Shown one piece after another: positions 13,118 to 22,871 of a stretch of 64,000 nucleotides of DNA. The notes beneath the pieces were generated by a model that did not search any database, was not told the origin of the DNA, and was given only the letters and a program-made list of their open reading frames with translations. A program made the translations under genes and the position numbers. This DNA comes from Magnolia sinica. Its lineage: Eukaryota; Streptophyta; Magnoliopsida; Magnoliales; Magnoliaceae. Each line of letters begins with the position of its first letter. The stretch's first letter is position 1. The DNA is taken from positions 48,839,001 through 48,903,000 of the forward strand of contig NC_080588.1 in the NCBI RefSeq assembly GCF_029962835.1, given 5' to 3'.

Positions 13118-13755
13118 AGATCTAGGCCTCTTTTAAAAAAATAAAAAATAAAAATAAAAATAAAAAATGTTATGTTACTTGTTAGTACACCCACTCTTAG
13201 TTCACTCTTCACTTTTAGGGCATGTTTGGGCAGTGAGATTAGAAGGGATTAGGTGGGATGGGATTCATATGGTCCTGTGCCAATTCCATTCCATGTTTGG
13301 GAAGGATGGAAAAGCTTGGAATTAGATTTGATGTAATTGCATTGGGTCCCATGCCAATTTTACTTAATGTTAGCAAGTTGTGTAGGTCTCACCATGATGT
13401 GTGGGCTATATCCACACCGTCCACTCATTTTTCGAGATTATTTTAGAGCATGGGCCAAAAAATCAAGTAAATCTAAAGCTCAAGTGGACCCCACCATAGA
13501 AAGCAACGGGGATTGAATACTTACCGTTGAAAACTTCTTTAGGGCTACATAACTTTTGGATCTACCTCATATTTAGGCCCATGCATAAAATGAGGTTACA
13601 AAACAAATGAATGGTTTAGATATAACACATGTGTGTTATTTTTAGTAATTTCAAATGATGGTGAGTATATCCATTCAATGTACCACTGTATTACCAACAA
13701 AGCATGACATTAATCATCTTTCGCTCGGTCTACCACTCGAAGATCTAAGCCTCCC
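13118..13755 (-). mobile_element. SINE broken by a later insertion
   Basis: Compared with the uninterrupted copy at 16222-16352, the A/T tail and 3' part ('cttgttagtacaccc...gttcactcttcac') lie at about 13132-13217. The A-box side ('ggtctaccactcgaagatc') lies at 13728-13745. The flanks agatctaggcctc (from 13119) and agatctaagcctc (from 13741) are a target duplication with one change. Between the two parts is about 500 bp of unrelated sequence beginning gggcatgtttggg at 13218, preceded by TTA. This looks like another Harbinger-type insertion that also carries a fold-back segment. Its right end could not be fixed. Confidence 0.6.
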
Positions 13756-13799
13756 TAGATTTTTCGGATACTCAAAAATTATCTGGAAAAATAGATGAA

Positions 13800-14470
13800 C
13801 GGGCGTGTGTAAAATAGAAACATTATTGTGGGGCCCACGGCACCGACTAATACCAACCTCTGTACCTGACGGGTCAATACCTAATCCCAGTCCCTTAAAA
13901 ATAGTGGACCCGAAATGGGTACCACCCGGAAGGATTGGCTGGTGTACCATACACCACCGACACGGGTGGTGTGTTAACGTCACCAAGTTATATGGGTCCC
14001 ATATTGAGGTATGCATTGTATCCAAACCGTCCGCCCACATTGCACACTCATTTTAAGGCTTGAAGTGAAAAATAAGAGAGATACAAAGATCAAATGGACC
14101 ACACTACAAAAGAAGTGGGGGATTAAACGTCTACCATTAAAACCATTTTGGGGTCACATAAATTTTGAATCAATATTATATGTTTTTGCTCTTCAACAAG
14201 GTCTGTGTGACCTCATGCGGCTCCCAGTAAGTTTTTAACAGTAGGCGTTTAATTTCTAATGTGGTACAGTTGAGCCTTAGATCTGCCTCATTTTTTAACT
14301 TCTACTTCAAAATTATATAGAAAATGGATGTACGGTGCAGATAAAACCATAAATCACGGTGGGCCCGTCAGCGCCCCAACGGGAAGGGGTAGTACAGAAG
14401 AGGATTGTGTACTGCAGCGTGAGTACAGAGTTGGGTACTGACAGTGCAATGTGAGCATGATGATGTATAT
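13800..14470. mobile_element. Degraded fold-back MITEs, left copy
   Basis: Family sequences include 'ggggcccacggcaccgact', 'ccaaaccgtccgcccac', 'caaatggaccacact', 'ttagatctgcctcattttt' and 'atggatgtacggtgc'. Compared with the right copy, two elements are fused here by a deletion between 'ctgtgtgacct' and 'catgcggctccc' near 14212. The block ends in a MULE-like end, 'ggattgtgtactgcag'. It is non-coding. Confidence 0.55.
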
Positions 14471-15067
14471 AACCAGAGTAGCTGGTGTATCCACGTCAGC
14501 AAGTCCTGGGTCCTATCATGAGTGATGTATCATATCCAAAGCGTCCATCCATTTTGAGAGCTCTAGTAAGGCTTTAAACGAAAAATAAGACATATTTATT
14601 GATCAAGTGGTCTACACTGCAAAAAAGTAGTGGGGATTGAACGCCTACCATTGAAACTCTTTTGGGTTGCAGAAGTTTTGGATCAATATGAAATTTGTTT
14701 TTCCTCTTCATTAGGGTCTTTGGGACTTTATTAACAGATGGGATGGAAAATAAACGTTATAATGAGCCTTGTGAATTTTTTAATAATGAAAGTCATTTTC
14801 TCTGCTTCTATTTGTCGTGTAGCCCGATTGATTTTTAGATATGATTTATTTTTTGAATAATGTTCTAAAATGATTTCATAAAAAGATGAAATGCATGGAT
14901 ATAATAAATACCTAAAAATTGCATGTGGCATACAACTAATTGACATTTACTGTCCAAATTATGGATCCCAGCCTTAAATGTATCATTTAACTAAAAAAAA
15001 TTAAGAGTACTTGAACACGTGACTTTGGCATTGATTGAACGGTTAACAGTGAAAAGCACACAACGAT

Positions 15068-15606
15068 CGGATGCGGATTCGGTGGATCTGGGGAACACAG
15101 CCGTCGGTGGTCCGCAATTCTGAGGCCCACTGTGATATATATATATTTTTTATATCCATGCCGTCCATCTGTGTTTCCAGATAATTTTCAGGCATAAGCC
15201 AGAAAATTACGCAGCTCATATTCTCAGGTGGACCATAACACAGGAAACAGTGGTGATTAAACGCCTACCATTAAAAACTTCCGGGGGACGACAGAAGTTT
15301 TCGATCTAGCTGATATTTGTGTATTCCCTTCATCCCGGTTTTTGTGAATTTATCAACAGTTTGGATGGCAAATAAACATTACGGTCGGCCTTAGAAAGTT
15401 TTTGATTTTGGCCATTGGATCACCACCGCTTATTGAGTTGTGGTACACAAGAGATTTTGATCTGCTTCTTTTTTGGGATCGTGAGCTAAAATAATATATC
15501 AAAATAGATGGATGGTGTGGATATAAAAAACATTATCACGGTGGACCCCAAAATCACATATCCAATTACCTCGGTGGTACCCTGATCCACAGAATCCGGG
15601 TCCACA
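15068..15606. mobile_element. Fold-back MITE in right duplication copy
   Basis: This is the counterpart of 11117-11652, with the same inverted ends (ggatgcggattcggtggatc and gatccacagaatccgggtcc) and the same internal order. Small indels distinguish it, for instance in the 'tatatatat' stretch near 15140. It is non-coding. Confidence 0.75.
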
Positions 15607-16221
15607 GTCAAGCTATTTTAACAAACAAACATACAGTAATCAGACTTTAGGACTGTGTAATAAATATAATTTTGGGGAGTTCCACATATTAATCGGTTTA
15701 CTTTGAGTCAATGTATGGCACATAGGAAATTTCTGGGCGCCCGCTTATCAAGCTGCATGGGTTGCCGGTATTAAAGAGAAAAGAATTTTTTTATTTCTTT
15801 TTAATTTATTTTATTATTATTATTTTTAACCCCCCTTAAACAATGACTCGGATTCCCTAGAGACCAGTGTCGAGATCAGTGCTGTGGGTCATCACCATAA
15901 TGTATATGATTTATCCATGACATGCATCCGTTTTTCAAGTTCATTTTAGGTTAGTAGCCCAAAAATGATGCAGATCTTAATCTCAAATGGACCCATCATG
16001 GGAAACAATGGTGATTGAATGCACACCGTTAAAAACTTCATAGTGGCCACTGTAATTCATATTTTCCATCCAATCCGTTAATAAGCTCACAAAGACTGGA
16101 TGATCGGACAAAACAAATATCAGATTCATCCAAAACTTTTGTAGCTCTAAGAATCTTCCAATGGTAAGCGGTTCAATCATTGTTGTTTCCTTTGTTGCCG
16201 TAGGAGTGAGATCCAAGCCTT

Positions 16222-16352
16222 TCTTTTTTTAGCTTGTTAGTACACCTACTGTCAGTTCACCCTTCACTGTTAGCCACCTCCACTAGGGAATCCATACTCA
16301 GACATAAGCGTTGAAACGAGGAATCTATCACTCAGTTTACCACTTAAGCCAT
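16222..16352 (-). mobile_element. tRNA-derived SINE, right duplication copy
   Basis: Read on the minus strand it starts near 'cttaagtggtaaactgagtg' (A-box-like) and continues to a degenerate B box, 'gtatggattccctag'. It ends in the family tail 'gtgaactgacagtag...aagct' plus an A run (tttttttt at 16231 region on the plus strand). The flanks agatccaagcct and agatcaacgcct look like a decayed target duplication. It matches the cleaner copy at 27561-27700. Confidence 0.7.
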
Positions 16353-17442
16353 GTATGTGGGTGTAGATCAACGCCTCCTTAGTTTTGTGCTAATGCCCTA
16401 AAATTATTCGAAAAAGTAGATGAATAGGCATGTATAAAACACAAACATTATTGTGAGGCCCACAGCACTGACTAATACCAACCTCTATCCCTGACGGGTT
16501 ACTACCTAATCCCAGTCCCTTAAAAATGGTGGACCCGAATTGGGTACTATCCGGGAGGATTGGCTGATGTACCATACACCACCGTCAGGGGTGGTGTGTT
16601 AATGTCACCAAGTTATGTGGGTTACATGTTGAGGTATGCATTGTATCCAAACCGTCCGCTCACATTGCGCGCTTATCTTAAGGTTCGAACAGAAAAAATA
16701 AGAGAGATACAAAGATCAAATGGACCACACTAAAAAGAAGTGGGGATTAAAAGTCTACCATTTAAACTATTTTGGGGTCACATAAATTTTGAATCAATAT
16801 CATATGTGTTTCCTCTTCAACAAGGTCTGTGTGACCTTATCAACAGATTAGATGGAAAATAAATGTTGTGGTAGGCATACAAATGTTTTAATGATGAAAA
16901 TCATTGTCCCATTATTATTTGTGGTGTGGTCCACTTGAGATTTCGACGTGGCTCATTTTCGGTATCAAGAAATAAAATAATCTGGCCAAAACTCAGGACA
17001 GGCAGGTTGTGGAGTGTCCCACTGTGATGCATGAGTTTATCCACCCCATCTATCTATTTTTTTCATATTATTTTAGCTACCAACCAAAAAAAAAAAACGT
17101 GTTGGATCCAAGTCTCAAGTGGACCCCACCAGAAGAAGACAGGTGATAAATGTTCCCACCGTTGAAACATCCCTAGGGCCCATTGTAATGTTTAACTTTT
17201 TTACAAGGTAACCTAGACCTGGATGAATGCATCACACAAGTATCATGTTGCTCCAAAACTTATGCGGCTCCCAATAAGTTTTTAACTGTAGGCGTTTAAT
17301 CCCTAATGTGGTGCACTTGAGCCTTAGATCTGCCTCTGTTTTTAACTTCTACTCCAAAATTATACGGAAAATGGATGTACGGTGCGGATAAAACCATTAA
17401 TCACGGTCGGCCCGTCGACGCCCCAAGGGGAAGGGGTAGTAC

Positions 17443-18186
17443 CGACGCGGATTGTGTACTACAGCGTGAGTACCGAGTTCGGTATTGGCAGTACTACGTG
17501 AGCATCATGTGGATTTTTTAACGGTGAAAATTATTATTTCACTCTGGTGTGGCCGAGTTGATCTGTAGATATGATTCATTTTTTTGAATAATGCTCTAAG
17601 ATTATTTCCAGCAATGGATGAATCATGTGGATATAATAAATACATAATTGTAGGGCATGTAACTTTAATCTCCTTTAAACCATTCCTATGACTTAGAGCT
17701 CAAGGAGTATACAATACTCTGTTGGCCATCATGGCGTATATATCCGCTGTCCAACCATTTTTCCAACATTAACCCAAATATAAGATAGATCCAAATTTCT
17801 TGTGAACCACACAACAGGAGAACGGTGATTGAACCCTTGTCATTAAAAACTTATTAAGGGACACAAAAGTCAAATTCTCTTCATCCATGTGTAAGTGACC
17901 TACTCAACAGGTTGGATGACAAATAACTATAAAATGAGCCTCATGAAGATTTTAATGGTGAGCATTCAATCGCCATTGTTTTATGTGGTGTGGTCAACTG
18001 GAGATTTTGATCTCCCTTATTTTTTATTCTTTTTTCTATAATAATGATACGAGAAACTAGATGGACGGCTTAGATAATACAAATATATATCATGAGGGGC
18101 CAACAGAGCTGTGTCAGTAGCCACCTGGCTGCTGACGCTGTCAGTACGCAATCCGCGTCCGGGTAGTACGTACCCAATCCACGTCC
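17443..18186. mobile_element. Composite of MULE-type MITE ends and a fold-back core
   Basis: The left edge has a GACGCGGATTGTGTACT end. At the right there are two successive inverted counterparts, GTACGCAATCCGCGTCC (ending about 18160) and GTACCCAATCCACGTCC (ending 18186). Between them is a fold-back core (about 17720-18110) with 'ccgctgtccaaccattttt', 'gaaccacacaac' and the mirror 'gtgtggtcaactggagattt'. The double right end suggests one such element inserted beside or into another. No target duplication was resolved. Confidence 0.5.
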
Positions 18187-18587
18187 AAAAATAGTTGAGA
18201 ACAATATCCACCACACCTTGTGACACCTGTCGCACATCCTGAAATGGCAGATTTTGATCTTCTGTTCAACGATTTCAATGGCATCCTGAAATCTGACCAT
18301 CTACTTCTTGTAAACGTTAATGATTCAATGTGAACACCTGTATCAACCGTTATTTTTGTACGTCATACATCAGATGGTTGAAACCGTCTAATCTCCTTTA
18401 TTTTCAAGATATGTTCTATCCACCTGATGGCCCATCAATCAACAGTTCATTTCAACACATGCTTCCCACGTGCATGTAAATCAATCAGCGAGATGTGTGT
18501 ATCAAGCTCTCTCGGTGTTACTACTAGCAGCATCTAATACCGTATAAGTAAATCCAGCGCATGCAAAAATGTTACGATTTCGTTGAG

Positions 18588-19125
18588 GGACGCCGATTGC
18601 GTACTGACAGCGTCAGTAGCGAGGTGGATACTGACATTGCTCTATAGGTCCCATAATAATGTATGTATCCTATCCATGCCATTCATCTATTTTTTCAGAC
18701 CATTTTATTCCATAATACTATAAAAGATGTGGATCAAAATCTCATATGGACCACACCACAGGAAAAAGTGGTGGTTGAACACTTGCCATTAAAAACTTCT
18801 TAAAGGCCACAAAAGTTTTAAATTAAGCTTATATTTGTTTTTATCTTCTACCATGTGTGAGTGACCTAATCAACAGGTTGGATGGCAAATAAACATTACA
18901 GTGAGCCCTAGAAATTTTTTAATGGTGAACATTCAATCTCCACTGTTTTCTTGTGGTGTGGTCCACTGGATGTATTAAAAACTCTCTTTTTTCTTATAAT
19001 GTTCTATAATGATCTGTAAAAATATATGAATGGCTTGGATAAAACATAAATACACCATACGGGGCCCACAGAGTGTTGTCAGTAGCCACATTGCTACTGA
19101 CGTTGTCAGTACGCAATCCGCGTCC
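18588..19125. mobile_element. Mutator-like MITE with 9-bp target duplication
   Basis: This is a complete 538-bp non-coding element. The ends are GGACGCCGATTGCGTACTGA and the inverse of TCAGTACGCAATCCGCGTCC, and the inverted similarity continues inward through 'cagcgtcagtagc' and 'gctactgacgttg'. It is flanked by identical TTCGTTGAG at 18579-18587 and 19126-19134. A 9-bp target duplication with such ends is characteristic of Mutator-like (MULE) transposition. Inside is the same fold-back core as in other MITEs of the window. Confidence 0.92.
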
Positions 19126-19134
19126 TTCGTTGAG

Positions 19135-22100
19135 AGGTTTGATCGAATACATCTCTACGTACTGCAATGTGATACGTCGAGATTGTATCTTTGAATCTGG
19201 GCTGTATTCCAATGATCCAGACCGTTTATATGATATTTATCACCTTTTACGATAGATATAAAGTAAATAAAATCTTTATATTTGATTATTTCAACCACGT
19301 CAATTTTAGATGATTAGGGTAGAAAATGAACCGTCAGTATAAATTTTGTAAAATTTAAAAACTTAATATGAAATATATTTCTCTAATCCTCCATAAATGA
19401 GATAAACCATCAAATAAACTATTTAGATCATTTAAAAAATCTCAATTCTAATCGATTAAGTCCCGACGTATCATATTTCAATACGTCGTGATGTATTCTA
19501 TCAAACCAATCCGTCCGAGACATGGTCAGCGTAACCATTGACCTACTGTCCAAAAACGAATATAAAAAAGCGGGGTTGTTCGCTACTCTGCATGAGTATG
19601 TTAGTTCATACACATGCATCTAGAAGCTATTTATTTGGCTGCATTAAACTTAAATCCAACCATTCGTACAGTGGTACCTGCAATAGAAAGATCATGGTCC
19701 CAAAATAGGAATCCTTGAATGATTTTTAATTGCTGATTAATGGACCGAACATGTTTCGTCATAACCATCTATATCGAATTTCATTAATGGGATGGTTACC
19801 AACTTATTCAAAGTGAAATTTTCTGTTTATGATGAAGAGGGGCAAAAACCATGGATGGTTTGATATCTGCCACATATGCATGAGTATCAAGCATCACAAT
19901 CTGCCCGAGTATAAACAAATTGCCTATTTCGAGGTTTCATTTGGAATAAATAATAAAGGTTATGCAATGGAATCCAGCACCTATCCTTTCATCGAACCGA
20001 AAATCCCGCAACAATTGCGGTGTTATCGAAACGAAGCCTTCTGAAGCCACTCGCACGAGTAATGTCTCTCTGCACGTGTGGTCAGATTCAGACAATTCAC
20101 AAAGTGGGCCCAACCATCTACTGCAGCAATAAATAGGAAAGTTTGACAAAATAAAAAATAAAAAACAAGTGGGCCACATGACATGAGTATCATATGTTGA
20201 CCATTGGCTAATTTTATTTTATTTTTCTCTAACCATCTATTCCTTGGTACATGAGCTGCCACCATCCGATCATATGGCCCACCTGATTTTGTGGCCAGAG
20301 CTCATACAACGTGGAGACCACGTGATAAACCGTCCTGAGTCCACACATGGCTAATTGTGTCGGGTTGTTCTAATCAATTACCATTCAAGTTTTTTGGGGC
20401 TTCATTAATATCGACCCGTGTGCTCAAGATTGCACATGCATGCCAATTGGACCGTCCATAACGTAGGCCGTGCTAGCCAATCCGGACCGTCCGCAACGTG
20501 GGCTGTGCTATTAGTATCTAATAGGGGCACTTGGATTGCCAGCTCTGTTCATCCATTCCCTAACTCATTTTAAGGCACCAGCCTAAAAATGAGGTAAATC
20601 AAAATCTCAAGTGGACCGCATTATAGGAAATAATAATGATTGAACGACCACCGTTAAAAAAATTTCAGACTTTAAAGTCTTGATCAAGCTGATATTTGTG
20701 TTTTCCTTTCATTGGGGCTTTTGTGGCCTAATTAACAAATTGAGTTGCAAACAAGCATTAAACAAGGCCTTAGGAAGTTTTTTATGGTGACCATTCAATC
20801 ACCGTTATTTTTCGTAGTTTCATCCTCTTAAGATGTAGATCTGCATCATTTCTAGGCTCATACCCTAACTAACGATCTAAATTGGATGGACAATATGAAT
20901 AAAACACATACATTGGGGTGCCTGAACACATACATTATTTTAGGAGGGTGCTAGTAGGCAATTTGGGGTGCTAGTAGGCAATTTGCGATGAGTCAACCCC
21001 ATCTTGATTGACCCAAGTTGAAATTTGAGTTAGGTTAGGTTGGGATTGGGTTGAAAATCTTCACCTCAACCTATATTGAATTGTGGCTTGGGTTGACAGC
21101 TCGGCACCTGATCAAATCAGAATACAAAACACAGCAAGATATATGACTAAAATGCATGATACAAATATCAAATTATGGCCTCCCAAGAAAACAAGGTTCA
21201 TGTTGGAACCATTCATACTCTAGACTCTTCTAATGAGTTGTTTTGTGTTTAGAATAATCTCTTTCAATATCAGTAATTTTCTATCCATTTTTTTTCCTTA
21301 TGTAGAGGTATCATTTTCATTATTATAAAATGACAAGAGACCATGTTGTAAAAACAATGACTTATTTATTTCAACGACGATAACAAAAATATACACATTT
21401 GGCAAGATATGTGTAGAGGGACTAGTAGAGACTATTATAAATACACATGAATTTATTTAAATAGTTATATATAGTAAGTATTTTATACTCTAACAATTAT
21501 GCATAAGAACTATTAGAGAAAGAGTTATTGGAATGCATATCTTATGGCACTCATACACGCTGACATATCCATATTTACGTCTACTTGAAGGAAAGTTTCG
21601 ACATCTCTCAAACGATTCATCATAGTCATTAACTATTGCTTTGGCCTATAGCAAGATAGGCTGGCCCTCTAGCAATCAACAACCCCCTTAATTTTAGGGA
21701 TGTGATATTGTAAAATTGATTAAACATATTTTCAATTTTGCATGAGAATCTATAATTATTGTATTTTTACAAGTGGTTATTATAAATTCTATTTTACTAA
21801 TGTAATTTTAATAATTACACATATTACTTTAGAGACGGGCATTATTTGATGGTTAAATGTTGAATTTTATGTATTAATTTACCAGTTAAAGATATTTTAT
21901 CTGGAATTCGAAAGTTTGATTAACCTTTTAACTCATTAGAACGTATCCTTACCCTATATGTAAAATAGGATGACACACACGTGCGGAATGTAATTTTCAA
22001 CCGAAAGCAATTTCTTTCGGCCACATGCCATGCTTGTATAACATCCTACCCGTTCAAATTTGGCCACAACATGATTCACATTTCGGCCTACATTGGCTGT

Positions 22101-22480
22101 CCATTGATTATGAAAATGTGGACCACCTGATAATGGGGTCAGCCTGATTTTCATATAAGGTGATTTTTACGGTGGGACACACCTCTTGTACGGATCAGAT
22201 GTTCCAAAGAAATAGTGGTATATGAAAGTTCACATAGAGAGGCTTCATATGATCATCCCTCAAGAAAGCTAAACTAACCATCGAATCCTGTCCCCACATT
22301 ACTTACAATTATTTTTATAAGGGCTCATTTTCTACCACTAATTCGATGGTTAGGATCATCCTATCAGTGTCCAGAAAGGGACCCAAATCAGTCCACATCT
22401 CTTTCTCTCTCTATTACAGAGCCTCTTTATTTTGGTTGCCCATGAAGTTGTTTTCATGGGCCCAGCTTGGTCTGTGTGCC
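19135..22480. other. Gene-free stretch upstream of cyclin D3
   Basis: No protein domain was found. A degraded fold-back MITE lies at about 20510-20940. A small direct repeat of ggtgctagtaggcaatttg occurs at about 20947 and 20967. The part 21120-21960 is A+T-rich and featureless. Distal control elements of the cyclin may lie here but cannot be told by eye. Confidence 0.5.
20510..20940. mobile_element. Degraded fold-back MITE
   Basis: The left half has 'ttaaggcaccagcctaaaaa' and 'tctcaagtggaccgcatta'. The middle has 'aagctgatatttgtgttttc'. The right half has the mirror 'gtagatctgcatcatttcta' and 'ttggatggacaatatgaata'. The terminal inverted repeats are too worn to fix boundaries, and no target duplication was seen. 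Confidence 0.55.
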
Positions 22481-22492
22481 GTTACATTCCTG

Positions 22493-22501
22493 CCCGCCAA
22501 C
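22493..22501 (-). promoter_or_regulatory. E2F-like site upstream of cyclin D3
   Basis: The minus strand reads GTTGGCGGG, one base away from the E2F consensus TTTGGCGGG. It lies about 75 bp upstream of the TATA box and 285 bp upstream of the start codon. D-type cyclins act upstream of E2F through retinoblastoma protein, and E2F control of S-phase genes is established in plants. Regulation of this particular gene by E2F is inference. Confidence 0.4.
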
Positions 22502-22566
22502 GCAAACGCAGATCAAAAACCTAAAATAAAAAATAAAATAATAATAAAATAATAAAATAATAATAA

Positions 22567-22575
22567 TATAAAAAG
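22567..22575 (+). promoter_or_regulatory. Probable TATA box of cyclin D3
   Basis: TATAAAAAG follows an (ata)n-rich tract (22527-22566). Transcription would be expected to start about 25-35 bp downstream, near 22600. That gives a 5' leader of roughly 190 nt before the main start codon. Confidence 0.6.
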
Positions 22576-22639
22576 ACAGGCGTGCCCTTCCTACCCAAAA
22601 TATAACTCCTCCTTCACGCTCTTCTCAGACTCTCTCTCC

Positions 22640-22657
22640 CTCTTTCTGCAGAAAGAG
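22640..22657. promoter_or_regulatory. Perfect 18-bp palindrome in the cyclin leader
   Basis: CTCTTTCTGCAGAAAGAG is its own reverse complement and is set between a CT-rich tract on the left and a GA-rich tract on the right (22629-22684). As RNA the two tracts could extend the pairing. It lies downstream of the probable transcription start and just before the first upstream ATG. Confidence 0.6.
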
Positions 22658-22683
22658 AGAAAGAAAGAAAGAGAAAGAGAGAG

Positions 22684-22752
22684 ATGCCTCTGCTTTTGAG
22701 GCTTTTCTCATTCTTCTCCATCTCCATCTCTGCTTCTTCTTTCATATCATGA
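22684..22752 (+). CDS. Upstream ORF 1 of cyclin D3 (22 codons)
   Basis: The ATG at 22684 opens a 22-residue frame rich in Ser, Phe, Leu and Ile (it starts MPLLLRLFSF) and stops at TGA 22750-22752. It lies wholly in the leader, 34 bp before the main start. The stop overlaps the ATG of the next upstream ORF in the sequence ATGA (22749-22752). No known peptide family is recognised. Whether it is translated is unknown and depends on transcription starting upstream of 22684. Confidence 0.5.
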   Translation: MPLLLRLFSFFSISISASSFIS

Positions 22753-22871
22753 ACAAAACCCATCCCCTCTTCTTCTCAGAAGAAGATGACCCAACATCAC
22801 CACCAACCCTCTCCTCTCTTCCTCCTCGATGCTCTCTACTGCCAAGAAGAGCATTGGGAGGAGGAGGATGA
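22749..22871 (+). CDS. Upstream ORF 2, overlapping the cyclin D3 start
   Basis: The ATG at 22749 opens a 40-codon frame ([12 protein letters not shown] at the start, four glycines at the end) that stops at TGA 22869-22871. It runs through the main ATG at 22786 in a different frame. Ribosomes that read it to its end would pass the cyclin start, so it is expected to lower cyclin output unless bypassed. This is inferred from position only; no conservation could be checked. Confidence 0.45.
   Translation: MNKTHPLFFSEEDDPTSPPTLSSLPPRCSLLPRRALGGGG

Larger units (their letters stand above)
10966..14914. repeat. Tandem segmental duplication, left copy (enlarged)
   Basis: From aaaattgcatgtggcatac at 10966 the sequence matches 14915 onward at high identity for about 1.24 kb, until it is broken at 12208 by an inserted element. 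Matching resumes at 13057 ('taagaatctt') and continues through parts of 13720-14470 and 14750-14914. The left copy carries insertions at 12208-13056 and about 13218-13720. It lacks about 420 bp that the right copy has at 16837-17258, and it has about 290 bp (around 14465-14755) missing from the right copy. It holds fold-back MITEs and a SINE and no genes. Confidence 0.9.
14915..17645. repeat. Tandem segmental duplication, right copy
   Basis: The right copy starts with the same aaaattgcatgtggcatac as 10966 and ends at 'gatataataaatac' near 17641, equivalent to the end of the left copy at 14914. The junction between copies is 'aaatacct|aaaattgc'. It lacks the Harbinger-like insertions of the left copy and so represents the ancestral arrangement of that part. 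Differences between copies are mainly transitions and short indels, with an identity of roughly 90-95% by eye across the first kilobase. Confidence 0.9.
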
